Part shown: piece after piece, positions 50,711 through 62,600 of the stretch | How the letters are laid out: the number at the start of each line of letters is the position of its first letter | Position numbering within the stretch: the first letter of the stretch is position 1 | Source: Adiantum capillus-veneris | Lineage: Eukaryota; Streptophyta; Polypodiopsida; Polypodiales; Pteridaceae | Direction: 5' to 3' | Length of the DNA: 64,000 nt | NCBI GenBank assembly: GCA_014529385.2 | Contig: CM043964.1 | Location: 130,228,920-130,292,919, forward strand | The notes under the pieces: generated by a model | What the model saw: only the letters and a program-made list of their open reading frames with translations | Database searches by the model: none | What the model was told of the DNA's origin: nothing | Program-made: the position numbers and the translations under genes

Positions 50711-52010
50711 CGCTAGAATGGTAACAGGACACTTTTATGTCCTTGGACACTTTTGTGTCCTGTTAAGTGACCATTTTGCTTGAATTATTTGAAGAGTATG
50801 AGAATGGATTTCTAGGTGCTGTATATCCACAAAGTTGCCTCATGAGCTGAAAAAAACTTAACTAGAAATGTTTTTGGAGTATTGATCTCACCATTAACCT
50901 TACTCTTGCACAACATTTTTGAACCTAAACTGTGTGAAAAAACGGGTCCTGTTTTTGGCTTTTTTTCAATTTTTGGCAGCTATACCACTCTAAACTTCAT
51001 GTTTGTGAGGTTTAGATGGCTAGAGGTTAGGGATTCATAGTTCTCAACATGTTTTGATGCTTGTAGGGAGAGCTAAGTGTTAAAATTGAAAGTTATGAAC
51101 AATTTACAAGAATTGCATAATCCTGTTTTTTGGCCAAAATTAGCACTTTTATGATTTTTTTGGGGGCTTTCTTGATATCCAAATTCAATTTTTATTGTGT
51201 AAGTGTAACATATAACATAAAGATAATCTTCCTTGAGTTTTGGGGGACCTAATATTCTATATAGCATAGTATATGATGATGGTTGAGTTTTTTGATTGCT
51301 GAAGAATACGATACATTTTAGAGTAGCAAGTATAACTTTCTCAATATTGCTAGTTTCTTAGGCCAATTGTGTGTATTTTGTAGGTAGTAACCATATCTAA
51401 TCATAGACTACAAACTTGGCTAGATATTGAGTAGTTTCTATGGGTTTCTAGAGGTCATAATGCTAAACCCAGTTTTTTCATGTTTGCTGTATTTAGCACT
51501 TTATCATTGCCTCCAAGGTTCCAATTGTAAGAGATCCATTATCCTTTTGACATGCTCCATGGCTCATTTTGAATCCAAAGGCCCAAAGGGAACTAAGAAA
51601 ACATGTATATAGTATCTGTATTGAGTGTGACTATAGAAACTTTGATGATAGGTCCGCAGAATGGCAAAAATGCAACTTTTTTGTACCTATTTTTTTTGCC
51701 CAAAAAAAATTAGTGAGGTAAAAGCAACCATATGTTTTGGTCACCAACCCATTGAAGTTAACGAGGCATTTTATCTCATGTCCTACAAAAATCCCCACTC
51801 TTATTTATATGTAATCAACCGTAAGAAATTGCTGTTTTGGGCAAAATGCACTGGTCCATCAACTTTGGAGGCTTGTAGTGACCAAGGGAAGAGAAAAATT
51901 ACAAGTTTCTCATTTTTTCCATATGTAGTAGTTATTGAACTATAAGCTCATGAAAGTTTCCCAAAACCCTAAAAGGACACTTTTATGTCCTGTTAGGTTA
52001 CCATTCTAGT
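50711..52010. mobile_element. Unclassified 1.3-kb inverted-repeat element with hairpin tips
   Basis: The left end CGCTAGAATGGTAAC and the reverse complement of the right end ACTAGAATGGTAAC form inverted repeats. GCTAA stands on both flanks (50706-50710, 52011-52015), readable as a 5-bp or TAA 3-bp target duplication. Next to each tip is the small hairpin GGACA-CTTTTA-TGTCC. The left end has a second one, GGACAC-TTTT-GTGTCC. No coding region recognised, so it is non-autonomous. A 3-bp TAA would suggest PIF/Harbinger, but this is not settled. Confidence 0.6.
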
Positions 52011-52029
52011 GCTAAAGGGGCTCCAAATG

Positions 52030-52410
52030 TTTTTTTCAGTTGTAAATGAAATCTCTGAATATATGAGTAGCTTCACATTTCTTATTATTTATCTTTGAAA
52101 GTATTTTAGTTGGGTGACATCTATAACATGTGGGATACCCATGCATCACCTGCATATGGTGCCAATGCTAACTAAAAGTTGTGTTGTTTCCATGGGTGCA
52201 CATGAGGGTTACCTCTCAACTATGGTTTTCAAAGTTCCTTGGCTTGAAGATGGAGGACTTATATATCTTCAGGCTCTTGATTCTCTTGTACTTGTGTATA
52301 AAGTGTGTTCCGTACTATGAATGGGAATTATATCACCTTTTCATTGACATAGTTTTTAGTGTCTTTTTTAATTTGAAAGGATTCTTTGAATTTTATGCTA
52401 TATTGTTACT

Positions 52411-52487
<77 letters not shown>

Positions 52488-52490
52488 GCA

Positions 52491-52522
<32 letters not shown>

Positions 52523-52550
52523 CACACCTAACACCAAGAGTAGTATTGAT
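52030..52550. repeat. (CA)n microsatellite with CACG interruptions
   Basis: The (CA)n tract runs 52414-52526 with seven or so CACG units in the middle. The sequence before it has no recognisable gene. Confidence 0.9.
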
Positions 52551-52556
52551 ACTATT

Positions 52557-54148
52557 TGTCATAATAACTAATATCTTATTCTCCTAAATGATTTTCTCAT
52601 GTTAAACTGATCATTTAATATGGGGAAGTACTATGGGAGAAAAAGCTAGAATATTGGTTAAGCTGGCAGACCGGCCACAGTAGGGATCCAAAGGAGGGAA
52701 AATAGGGGTCCAAAGGGGTGGCCATATCCAAAAGAGCAATGTCAAACAATGGGCTTAAAAGACCCTAAGGTTCAGCCCATTAAGACTTCCAAAATGCTAA
52801 GGTTCCAAAATTCAAAGGTTGTGTCCAAAGGTAAAACACTAGGGAAATTGGATGCTTTGTGTGTGTCCCAAAAAGTCTTCACGATTCCTACATAGGAGGG
52901 GGTGAGCCCTAGAAGTAGGGGATGAGAGAGAAACACACACACACACACTCACTCACAAGCTTCCTTTACACAAGGGGAAAGAGGGACAAATGTCAGCTCC
53001 CTAGCGCAGATATCCACAAGGTGTACTCAAATCCTATTGGATGGCCACGGAGGTGGACCAATGAGAATTAGGCTAGAGTAAATCTAGTTTCATCAATTTA
53101 TAAACACTTAAAAAAAGAACCAATAAGAATTAAGCTCTCCAGAAGACTATTGGACAGTCTCCCAAGGGGTTAAATGAGCATTCAACAGCCCAATGGCTTG
53201 CTTGATTCCTATTGGCCAGGAGGAAAAGGGGTCCAATGAGAGTTTAGTTGCATTTATTAATTACCTAAAGCTCTCACAAAAGGGGAAAGGGAGACACACG
53301 TCAGAAGGCTATCACTTATGCTTCTTAATACTTCATTGGCTAAGCCTGGAAAGGGCCAATAGGGTTGCAGCATGAGCAAATAGCAAGAGGGGTTGACCAA
53401 GAGAGAGAGGGGGCTGATTTTCTCAAGGCATTATCCACACACACTCACACAAACTCATGTGTGAAGCAAGAAGACTCTCTCTCCTTCTCAAGCTTTAATG
53501 GAAAGCTTATCACCTACTCCAAGCTTGAGAAGGGAGGCCTACACCAACAACTCTTGGCTTCATGATGCAAATCCAACCAAGTGCCAAGCTTCAATGCATG
53601 CTCATCTCCTCTAACATGCTAATTACTAAGCTAAGCTATGCTAATATGAGTGATTATGTGAGGAGATGTACATCTTTCTCATTAGACTACTCCTTCTTTC
53701 TCTCAATCTACTCTCATACCCCCCTAGCTCTCACCATCTTCGAAGGTGTGTGAGGTCTTGGGTCTGAGACCGTGAGGGAATTGATGTTGTGTTTTATAAG
53801 TGTTTTGCTTAGTGCTTGAAGTTTCCATCTTCATTGCACTAGCTAGTATTGAAGGAACACAAAGAATTGTATTGTAAAATGTCTCTCTTTATGGGAGAAA
53901 CCATAATACAAAGCCCTTTGGAGGGGGGACCGGCTCCATGAAAATCAGGTCGTCAACTATTGTCAATAGCTTAATTTCTCTCTCTTTTGAAGTGTTGTTC
54001 ATGCTATCTAACTAGGTGTTATACTTTTTGTTGCTCTCTCCACCCAAGTACTCTTGTTATTCTCATTAGGAATCTATTCTAATGAAATGCTCACTATGTT
54101 CATGCTATTTTCCGCTACACACAAGTTACCAGGCCATTAAATGTTACA
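52557..54148 (+). repeat. 5' LTR of the chromovirus-type element
   Basis: Starts TGTCATAATAACTAA and ends AAATGTTACA. A short CA microsatellite (52932-52952) is shared with the 3' LTR in a longer form (60151-60174). Confidence 0.92.
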
Positions 54149-54149
54149 T

Positions 54150-54161
54150 TGGTATCAGAGC
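54150..54161 (+). other. Primer-binding site (initiator tRNA-Met)
   Basis: TGGTATCAGAGC begins two bases after the 5' LTR end and is the standard plant initiator tRNA-Met complement. Confidence 0.9.
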
Positions 54162-54563
54162 ACAAGGTTTCTCTTTTCTTGCTGAAGAAGGGAGGTCCTC
54201 AAGCTAGCTATAAATGGTTGGTATTATTAATTGCATGTGAGTAAGTAGAATAGGGATTTTTCAGCCTTGCAGTGCGCCTGTCTTTGTGCAGATAACGGGG
54301 CATCACCATCGAGAGCTATGGTCTTAATAGTGGAGTCCTACAGGGCTTGCCTATGGATTAACCACTATTGAGCTATTAGAAGCTTGATAGGCCGGTGTTG
54401 TTTTGGTGTTGAAAAATCCTCTCTTTTATTCCTTGCAATTAATGGTATTCGAGCCACGTGTACAGTAGCTTGAGTGCTTTTTCTAAAGGGGTAAAGAGGA
54501 GTAGCAACTAGGGCTTGAAGTACCAAAGTACACCTAAAAAGTTTACACCTAAAAGTTGTTAGA

Positions 54564-56077
54564 ATGGATGACAATAGTAAAGAGATTGAAATTAACGTTG
54601 ATAACTTTGATTTTGCTAATGAGCAGGCTACTAATGATGCCCTGTGCTTGTTAACTATCTTGTTTCTAGGCTTCAACATGCCATGGGCAATCCATCCCTC
54701 CAAAGTGAAGTGCAATGGCAGCTTTGTGCTCATGGTATTCTCCAAGATCCCCACCATAATAAGAGAGCACCTAGGAAGCCTCCTTGCGAGACTTCCAAAA
54801 GAGGCCTCTCTCTGATTTGGGAAGAAGAAGAGGATCCATACGAAGGGCTCAAGAATTTGCTTCTTGATGACACATCTCCTTCTCAAAGATGAACTCAAGA
54901 GCCTCGAACGAAGGAATGAGAAAGAAGTGAGTCTCTTGTCACCTCGGCGGACATGGCTCCACGAAGATGGCGGGCTAAAAGCTCTCCATCACCTCCAAAA
55001 CGGAGAAGACCATTGCACACTTCTCCACACCATACTTCAAAGAGGGATGACAAAAATCAAGAGAAAAAAAAGGCGAGAAAGAGGACACCCTCTTCTCCAT
55101 CTTCTTCATCCTCTTCCTCTTATGAAAGTGATGGTGCAGACAAAGAAGATCAAGGCAAGAAAAAGGCGAGAAAGAGGTCACCCTCTTCTCCATCTTCCTC
55201 AAGTTCTTCATCTTCTCAAGAAAGTGATGGTGCAACTTTTGAACCATAAAAAAGAAGAGTCCATAGGAAATCCTATGCTGCGTGGAAGAGGTTATCCAAG
55301 CTCAAGAAGTTCAAACAGGGAGGGAAGAGCATCTCTTTCCTTACCTAAGATGGCACCTTTGGTGCTACGGACAAAGTCTTGGCCTTTATTCAACAATTGG
55401 ATGCGGAGTTTGGAGATGAGAGCTTAATGGAGTCCTCTAAGCTATGCCATGTAGCTATGCACTTTCAAAAGTCCGCCAGGCAATGGTGGTCTAGCCTATG
55501 GTCCAACGGTAAAGCTCCACAAACATGAAAAGCTTTAAGAGCTTCCATTATGAAGCAGTTTTTGGCCACCGATGCCAAAGACAAAGTACTCACCGAATGG
55601 CGAAGCTTGAAGCTCTCTCCCTCCAAATCCATTCACAAATATGTAGACAAGTTTTGGGACCTACAACTCAAAGCCATTGTCTTAAAAAATTTGGATTTTG
55701 GAGAGCAAAAGCAACAATTTTGTGCGGGCTTAATTGAAGAAATGGCAGAGTATGTCAACTCCCAAAGGCCACGCACCGTATCGGCTGTTAGCTACCATAC
55801 TATGGTGGCTTCTCAAATCAATTTCCAAACAGGGGCTAAAATAAATTCTAAGCCCACGGAAAACAAGGGTTCCAATGAGCCTAAGGGGAAGGACAATGTC
55901 CAAAAGTCTCCTAAGGTCAACTCCAACAAAGCCAAGGAAAAGGGAGTTTACAAAGGTAAAACCAAACTCTCTCCTGAAGATCTTGACTGTTATCGCAAGG
56001 ATAACCACTGTTTCAAGTGCGGCGACCAAGGGCATGCTTGCGTACCATGCTTGTCCCCAAAAGAACACCCGCCATGA
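54564..56077 (+). pseudogene. gag: Gag of the chromovirus-type element, frame-broken
   Basis: ATG at 54564 (MDDNSKEIEINVDNFDF). The frame changes near 54640, 54890 and in 55250-55540. A Ser-rich, Lys/Arg-rich tract (RKRSPSSPSSSSSSS type, twice) precedes the capsid-like region (QFLATDAKDKVLTEW, KYVDKFWDLQLKAIV). The zinc knuckle CFKCGDQGHACVPC at 56009-56050 is intact (CX2CX4HX4C). It would form the particle coat and bind RNA. Confidence 0.75.
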
Positions 56078-56612
56078 GCCTCCTAGAGCTACCTTGGTCG
56101 AAATCCAAGAGGAGGAAACTCACCACAAAGGATCTCCTCTATGCCATGCTTGGGGAAAGGTAAGAGAACATGATGCTTTTATTCTCTTTGACCCTGGTTC
56201 TACTCACAATTTCATATCCACAGAGTTGGCCACCAAGCTAGGCATAGAAGCTTACGAGATGGGAGATGTCCTACCTGCAGACGGTGCTTTCAAGGGGCAA
56301 GAAGCTTCAGTTACTCATTTAATCGGGAAATTGAGGCTCCATGTCCAAAGCTATGTGGACAGAGAGGACTTCTTTATCTCTTCTCTCAAGCATGAGGATG
56401 TAATCCTAGGAGCACCATGGTTTGATTGCATGGCTGCCAATGTTAAATTCCTTGAAAGGAGAATCTACTTTAGGTTCAGGGAAAAAGATATGTACATAGA
56501 TGCCAAAGAAATGGGTAACACCATACCCATTATACATACACAAGATTTCAATAAGTCAATAAAGAGCTCTATTTCCGTGTACATGATTTTTGTTAAAGAT
56601 TCTCAAAATTAA
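56078..56612 (+). pseudogene. pro: Aspartic protease region
   Basis: Text includes HAWGKVREHDAFILFDPGST, where DPG replaces the DSG/DTG usual for proteases. This substitution is often seen in plant gypsy elements. NFISTELATKLGIEAYEMGD and VILGAPWFD follow. The frame ends at a stop at 56610-56612 before RT. Confidence 0.7.
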
Positions 56613-56659
56613 CCTAATGTTTTAGCAAAAGAAAATATACACACTCACAAGGAATTAGA

Positions 56660-57319
56660 GTTATCCAATTTTCTCAAGGGGTTTCAAGATGTCTTTATTG
56701 ACAACATCCCTTGTGAGCTACCTCCTAAACGAGGCAATGATGACCATGCACTTGAACTTCTTTCAGGAAGTTCACCGCCTAATAAACCGCCTTATAGAGT
56801 TTCTCAAACTCAACAAGAGGAGATTATGTAGCAAGTGCATGAGTTAGTTGAGAAGGGCATGGTTAGGCCTAGCTCATCTCCATTTTGCTCACCCATGCTA
56901 TTAGTGCAAAATAAAGACGGCACATGTTGTATGTGACAGCACTAAATAGGATCACTATCAAGAATAGGTTTCCCGTTCCACGAGCAGAAGACCTATTTGA
57001 TAAGCTACAAGGATCCACCTACTTCGGTAGGATTGACCTAAAAAGTGGCTATCATCAAATAAGGATAGTTGAACAAGACATTGTAAAGATTGCATTTTGC
57101 ACCACGTTTGGTCTTTACGAATATATAGTCATGCCTTTTGGCTTGACCAATGCACCATCCACATTCAACCGCTTGATGGAGAAGCTATTCAGACCTCACC
57201 GAACCTTTACTGGAGTGTTCTTTGATGATATCATCATCTACTCTAATTCATTAGACGAACACAAGCAACACCTCCAGGTAATATTTCAAGTCCTAAGAGA
57301 GAATAAACTTTATGTTTAA
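56660..57319 (+). pseudogene. pol (RT): Reverse transcriptase of the chromovirus-type element
   Basis: The N-terminal part is damaged by a stop (56828-56830) and a frame change near 56920 (FQDVFIDNIPCELPPKRG, then VEKGMVRPSSSPFCSPMLLV). From 56924 the frame is clean: NRFPVPRAEDLFDKLQGSTY, FGRIDLKSGYHQIRI, MPFGLTNAPSTFNRLM and the catalytic FFDD near 57218-57229. The frame stops at 57317-57319 and continues in another frame. Confidence 0.8.
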
Positions 57320-58925
57320 TCAAAAGAAAAGTGAATTTTTATTACAAGAGATTCAATATTTAGGTCACATTATCTCTCAAGATGGCATCCAAATGGATCC
57401 ATCAAAACTAGAGGTAATAAAAGGATGGCGTAAACCAAGGAATCTTCATGAACTAAGAAGCTTTATAGGTATGTGTGCATACTATAGATGCTTCATAGTA
57501 AAGTTCTCACAAATTGCAGGACCATTACATGACCTAACAAAGAAAAACATTAGGTATACATGGTCTGCGAAGGAGAACAATGCTTTTGAAAAGCTTATCT
57601 CTCAACCTGCCCTTACACTACCGGATCTCTCAAAACCATTTGAGGTCCAATGTGATGCTTGTGGTGATTGCCTTGGATCTGTTTTGCTCCAAGAAGGGCA
57701 TTCCATAGCCTATGAAAGTCGAAGGCTCGACCCTATGCAGCAAGATCTAAGCATATATGGAAAGGAACTCCTCGTAATTCTACATGCCTTAGACTCATGG
57801 AAGCACTATTTATTGGGGACTCCTTTCATTCTGCGAACGGATCACCAAAGTCTTAAGTACTTCATGAAGCAGACCAAGCTCTCCGACAAACAAATGAGGT
57901 GGAAAATTTTCTTTTTGCAATTTCATTTTCATATTGCTCACATTGTTGGCAAGTATAATCAAGTAGCTGATGCACTCTCAAGATGGCCGAGAGTGAATGT
58001 GGTTTCCATAGCAACTCACAATGGTCTATCTTCTAAGATAGATGAGTATGCTAATGATCCCGATTTTAGAGATGTGATTTCAACCCTTGCACCAGGGAAG
58101 AAAGAGGAACCATTTACTTTACAAGATGGTTATCTTCTCTATGGCAATATACTATGCATTACTAACTCACTCCATGAGAAAGTAATGTATGAATCTCATG
58201 CTCCTCCTTATGCGGGGCATAGAGGGATTCAATCTACCCTAAAGGGGATTGAAACATATTTCTATTGGCCTACCATGAAAGCAAACATACAAGAGTATGT
58301 TTCTAAATGTGTGGTATTCCAAAAGACGAAGTTTGATAGAGGGAAACAACTTAGATTGCTTCAACCTTTGCCAATCCCTAATTCACCATGGGAGAGCATA
58401 TCCATGGATTTTATCTTTGGATTACCTAAGTCTATCCATGGGAATATGGGAATATGGACGATAGTAGACAGGTTGAGTAAACAAGCTCATTTTATACCTG
58501 TCAAAAAGACTATCAAAGCCCATCTAATGGCAACCCTCTTCATTTCACAAATCTTCAATTACCATGGCTTTCCAATGTCCATAGTGTCGGATAGAGATCC
58601 TAGAATGACTAGTAATTTCTGGAAGGGTCTCTTTGAGAATTTAGGAACAAGGCTAAATTTCTCTTCGGCCTATCACCTGCAAGGCCAAAGTGAAATAATT
58701 AACCTAACAATTCTCGATCTACTAAAAGCCTATGTAACGGAAGTAGATCAAAGATCCCAATGGGATAAGTACTTACCCTTAGTGGAGTATGGCTTCAATA
58801 ACACTGTACATACTTTCACGATAAAAGCACCTTTTAAGGTAATTGAGGGAAGATCGAAAAGTCCCCTGCTACTTAAGGTACATGGGAAGATCTTTGCTGC
58901 AGATGAGTATAGCCGACACCTATAA
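57312..58925 (+). CDS. pol (RNH-INT): RNase H-integrase of the chromovirus-type element
   Basis: 537 codons open. The RT thumb comes first (FLGHI-type block QYLGHIISQDGIQMDPSKLE). RNase H follows with FEVQCDACGDCLGSVLLQEG and ILRTDHQSLKYFM. Integrase has a zinc finger in which the last CxxC is CVVF (second Cys lost) and a core with D in SISMDFIFGLP, D in VSDRDPRM and E in GQSEIINLTI. A TAA at 58923-58925 ends the frame early. Confidence 0.85.
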   Translation: MFNQKKSEFLLQEIQYLGHIISQDGIQMDPSKLEVIKGWRKPRNLHELRSFIGMCAYYRCFIVKFSQIAGPLHDLTKKNIRYTWSAKENNAFEKLISQPALTLPDLSKPFEVQCDACGDCLGSVLLQEGHSIAYESRRLDPMQQDLSIYGKELLVILHALDSWKHYLLGTPFILRTDHQSLKYFMKQTKLSDKQMRWKIFFLQFHFHIAHIVGKYNQVADALSRWPRVNVVSIATHNGLSSKIDEYANDPDFRDVISTLAPGKKEEPFTLQDGYLLYGNILCITNSLHEKVMYESHAPPYAGHRGIQSTLKGIETYFYWPTMKANIQEYVSKCVVFQKTKFDRGKQLRLLQPLPIPNSPWESISMDFIFGLPKSIHGNMGIWTIVDRLSKQAHFIPVKKTIKAHLMATLFISQIFNYHGFPMSIVSDRDPRMTSNFWKGLFENLGTRLNFSSAYHLQGQSEIINLTILDLLKAYVTEVDQRSQWDKYLPLVEYGFNNTVHTFTIKAPFKVIEGRSKSPLLLKVHGKIFAADEYSRHL

Positions 58926-59444
58926 GAATCTTTACAAAAGATTAAGGATGCTATCTCTATCTCACAGCAAAGGCAAAAGGCTGCTGCTGCTGACAAGCAC
59001 AAAAGAGCCCAAGCCTTTAAAGAAAATCATTGGGTCTTACTCAAATTTACCAAGGCTCGATTAAGGCACAATGCTAAGTTAGCAAAAAGCTACTATGGTC
59101 CCTTCCAGATTCTTAGGCCAATCAATGAGATGGCCTATCAACTCGAGTTTCCCAACCATTGGCTCATACACAATGCTTTCCATGTGGGCCTACTAAAGCC
59201 TTATAAAGGAGAGCCACCTCAAGAACGAACTATTGAAGACCCACCGAAGATCGAGGACTAAGAGGAGGTGTAGCCCGAGTCCATTCTCTGACATGAAGAC
59301 AAGGTATTAAGAGGTGGTAAGACTATTTGACGATATCTTATTAAGTTTAAGAATTATCCTTTTGAAGATGCCACATGGATACAAGGCATACAATTAAAGG
59401 ATAACCTAAACCTTGTCAATGCTTACAATGCTTCCCTAGAGTAA
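58926..59444 (+). pseudogene. Integrase C-terminus and chromodomain-like tail
   Basis: The same frame continues past the stop: KDAISISQQRQKAAADKHKR, then SYYGPFQILRPINEMAYQLE (GPY/F module), HNAFHVGLLKPY, and after more stops YLIKFKNYPFEDATWIQ. That last text resembles a chromodomain, which in chromoviruses guides integration to marked chromatin. Confidence 0.65.
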
Positions 59445-59779
59445 GCAAATGTACAAATGTTTAAAATGAACAAAGTTTTTGTCTTATAAGACTCTCTTTT
59501 TCTTTATTGTGCACAAAAATGAAGTAGTATGCATGCTTAGATCAAGTTTGCGGAGACGACGTCTCCCAAACACCAAGTAGAGCTTGCCACTCTACTATGG
59601 AAGATTGATAGAACTAATGTGCAGACATGCTAGCTGTAGCTTAGGCTCTCAAGTGCCAAATGGACCAGTCATCCATTCTGGAACGATGGCGTAGGGTAAC
59701 ATGGGGATCCTCTACCCGCTAGGAAAAGGACTAATGAATATGCTTTATCTTCTCTACCCCATAGTCGAGGACGACTATG

Positions 59780-59797
59780 ATTTCAAGAGAGAGGTAA
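59780..59797 (+). other. Polypurine tract of the chromovirus-type element
   Basis: Purine-rich AAGAGAGAGG lies just before the 3' LTR start at 59798. Confidence 0.6.
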
Positions 59798-61626
59798 TGT
59801 CATAATAGCTAATATATAATTCTCCTAAATGATTTTCTCATGTTAAACTGATCATTTAATATGGGGAAGTACCAGGGGAGAAAAAGCTAGAATATTGGTT
59901 AAGCTGGCAGACCGGCCACAGTAGGGATCCAAAGGGGGGCCATTTGCAAAAGAGCAATGTGTAACAATGGGCTTAGAAGACCCTAAGGTTCAGCCCATTA
60001 AGACTTCCAAAATGCTAAGGTTACAAAATTCAAAGGTTGTGTCCAAAGGTCAAACACTAGGGAAATTGGATGCTTTGTGTGTGTCCCAAAAAGTCTTCAC
60101 AAGTCCTACATAGGAGGGGGCGAGCCCTAGAAGTAGGGGATGAGAGAGAAACACACACACACACACACACACACTCACAAGCTTCCTTTACACAAGGGAA
60201 AAGAGGGACACATGTCAACTCCCTAGCCCAGATACCCACAAGGTGTACTCAAATCCTATTGGATGGCCATGGAGGTGGACCAATGACAATTAGGCTAGAA
60301 TAAATCTAGTTTAATTAATTTAAAAACACTTAAAAAAAGAAACAATAAGAATTAAGCTCTTTAGAAGACTATTGGACAGTCTCCCAAGGGGTCCAATGAG
60401 CATTCAACAGCCCAATGGCTTGCCTGATTCCTACTGGCCAGGAGGCAAAGGGGTCCAATGAGAGTTTAGTTGCATTTATTAATTACCTAGAGCTCTCACA
60501 AAAGTGGAAATGGGGACATATGTCATAAGGATATCAATCATGCTTCTTAATACTCATTGGCTAAGCCTGGAAAGGGCCAATAGGGTTGTAGCATGATCAA
60601 ATAGCAAGAGGGGTCAACCAAGAGAGAGAGAGAGAGAGGGGGACTGATTTTCTCAAGGCATTATCCACACACCCTCACACAAACTCATGTGTGAAGCAAG
60701 AAGACTCTCTCTCTCCTTTTCAAGCTTTGATGGAAAGCTTATCACCTACTCCAAGCTTGTGAGAAGGGAGGCCTACACCAACAACTCTTGGCTTTGTGAT
60801 ACAAATCCAACCAAGAGCCAAGCTTCAATGCATGTTCATCTCCTCTACCATGCTAATTACTAAGCTAAGCTATGCTAATATGAGTGATTATGTGAGGAGA
60901 TGTACATCTTTTTCGTAAGACTACTCCTTCCTCTCAATCTACTCTCATACCCCGCTAGCTCTCACCATCTTCGAAGGTGTGTGAGGTCTTGGGTCTGAGA
61001 CCTTGAGGGAATTGATGTTGTGTTTTATAAGTGTTTTGCTTAGTGCTTGAAGTTTCCATCTTCATTGCACTAGCTAGTATTGAAGGAACACAAAGAATTG
61101 TATTGTAAAATGTCTCTCTTTATGGGAGAAACCATGTAATGTACCCAACATTTTTCAATAAAAGTATTTCATTTACTTTGAAAATATTTGAGATTTGCAT
61201 TTTATTAAGTCAAAGGGTATTCTAATGGAATGATCAGATAAAAAATCGGACTTTAGAACTATTAATTATGACCCTTATTCACTTGAAAATAATAAGGTTG
61301 ATGGGAAACTTAAGCCTCGAGATTGTATCTAAAGATAAGAGTTGACTCTTTTGGAAAGAGAGAGTAATTTTAGGAAAGGGAGAGCAATTTTAGGAAAGGA
61401 TGAGTAATTTTAGAGGAGAAGTAGTAGGAGAAGTACTTTTAGGAAAGAAAGAGAGGAGGAGCTTAGTTTATAGCTCTTTTCTTGGAAGCTAAGTTTCATC
61501 TAAGAGGTTCGAAATTGCCCATCAAAATCCGTGTCCCAAAAAAAATTAAAAAAATTTATACATCCGTGAATGTGCGCGAATTTATCTTTCCTTCCTCCCT
61601 CTATTTTTAGCTGGCCTTGAGAGCCT

Positions 61627-61635
61627 ATATAAAGA
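61627..61635 (+). promoter_or_regulatory. TATA box of the nested solo LTR
   Basis: TATATAAAG, about 490 bp into the LTR and followed by a pyrimidine-rich leader. It is a good candidate for the U3 promoter. Confidence 0.55.
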
Positions 61636-61851
61636 CCCCTCTTCCCTCACTTTCAAGAGATAGACACACACTCTCAGAAGCGAAAGCTCTCTTGCCTTGA
61701 CATCGGAGTTACCTTCTCTCCCTCGACCTCTCTCCCTCAAGCACTTACCTTCAAGCCATCTCCATCTCTAAGTCTTTCTCTATCATCGTCGTGTTGCCCT
61801 TGGAATTCTTGAGTTCTCTTTCTCTCTTTTCCTCTTCTCTACATCGACACG

Positions 61852-62157
61852 ATGGCCCCGAAGCGCGTGACTCGAAGCTCGAAGGACGCTCATGTCGCTC
61901 CACCTCCAAGGAAGGTGCAGAGGAAGGCATCAACTACTCCAAACGTTGCTCAAGCGGAGGTATTGGTTGCGAAAGAAGTCGAAGTCATCCAGCCTCAAAC
62001 ACGAGAGGTAATCGAACATATCGCTAATATTCCGGTAAGACAATATTATAATTTTGCATTGCTATTCATGATGACTTGGAAAGCTAAGCATAGGGAACCC
62101 CTTAAACTGTCCAAGAAACGTGATTCTATCACAAGAAACAAGCATATGTTTTCATAG
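61852..62157 (+). CDS. Small basic ORF inside the solo LTR
   Basis: 101 codons starting 218 bp after the TATA box. The N-terminus is Lys/Arg/Ser/Pro-rich (MAPKRVTRSSKDAHVAPPP, then RKASTTPNVAQAEVLVAKEV). No homology recognised. It could be a chance leader frame or the beginning of a gag whose remainder was lost when the element collapsed to a solo LTR. Confidence 0.3.
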   Translation: MAPKRVTRSSKDAHVAPPPRKVQRKASTTPNVAQAEVLVAKEVEVIQPQTREVIEHIANIPVRQYYNFALLFMMTWKAKHREPLKLSKKRDSITRNKHMFS

Positions 62158-62319
62158 ATTAGTGAGAGAACTGTTTGATAAATTGTCACTGTTTGTTGAA
62201 TTGTCATTTCTTAATAAACTGTTATTGTTTGATAAGTGGTTACTGATTGATATCAAGAATTGGTTAATCATGTTTGAAGAATCATTTAAACAGAAGAATT
62301 ATTGAATAAATATCTTTTG

Positions 62320-62600
62320 TTCCTCGCGGGTAGCGAGATGATTCCGCGGTTAGTGGAGATTAAGCTGAAGTTATCGGCTCTCTTTTGTTCCTGGCAGTTA
62401 GCAAGATGTCTCGCGGTTAGAGAGATGCCTCGTGGATAGCGGGATGCATGGCGGTTAGCAAGATGCCTCCCGGTTAGCGGGATGCCTCGCGGGTAGTGGG
62501 ATGCCTGACGATTAGCAAGATGCCTCGCGGATAGCGAGATGGAAAGGTTTCGCAATTCGTGGTTAGCGAATAAATCCTTTGCAAAGGCTCTGTTGGTTAG
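62320..62600. repeat. Degenerate ~19-bp minisatellite
   Basis: About twelve units of the type GATGCCTCGCGGTTAGCG/GGTTAGCAAGATGCCTCG with variation in nearly each unit. Confidence 0.85.
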
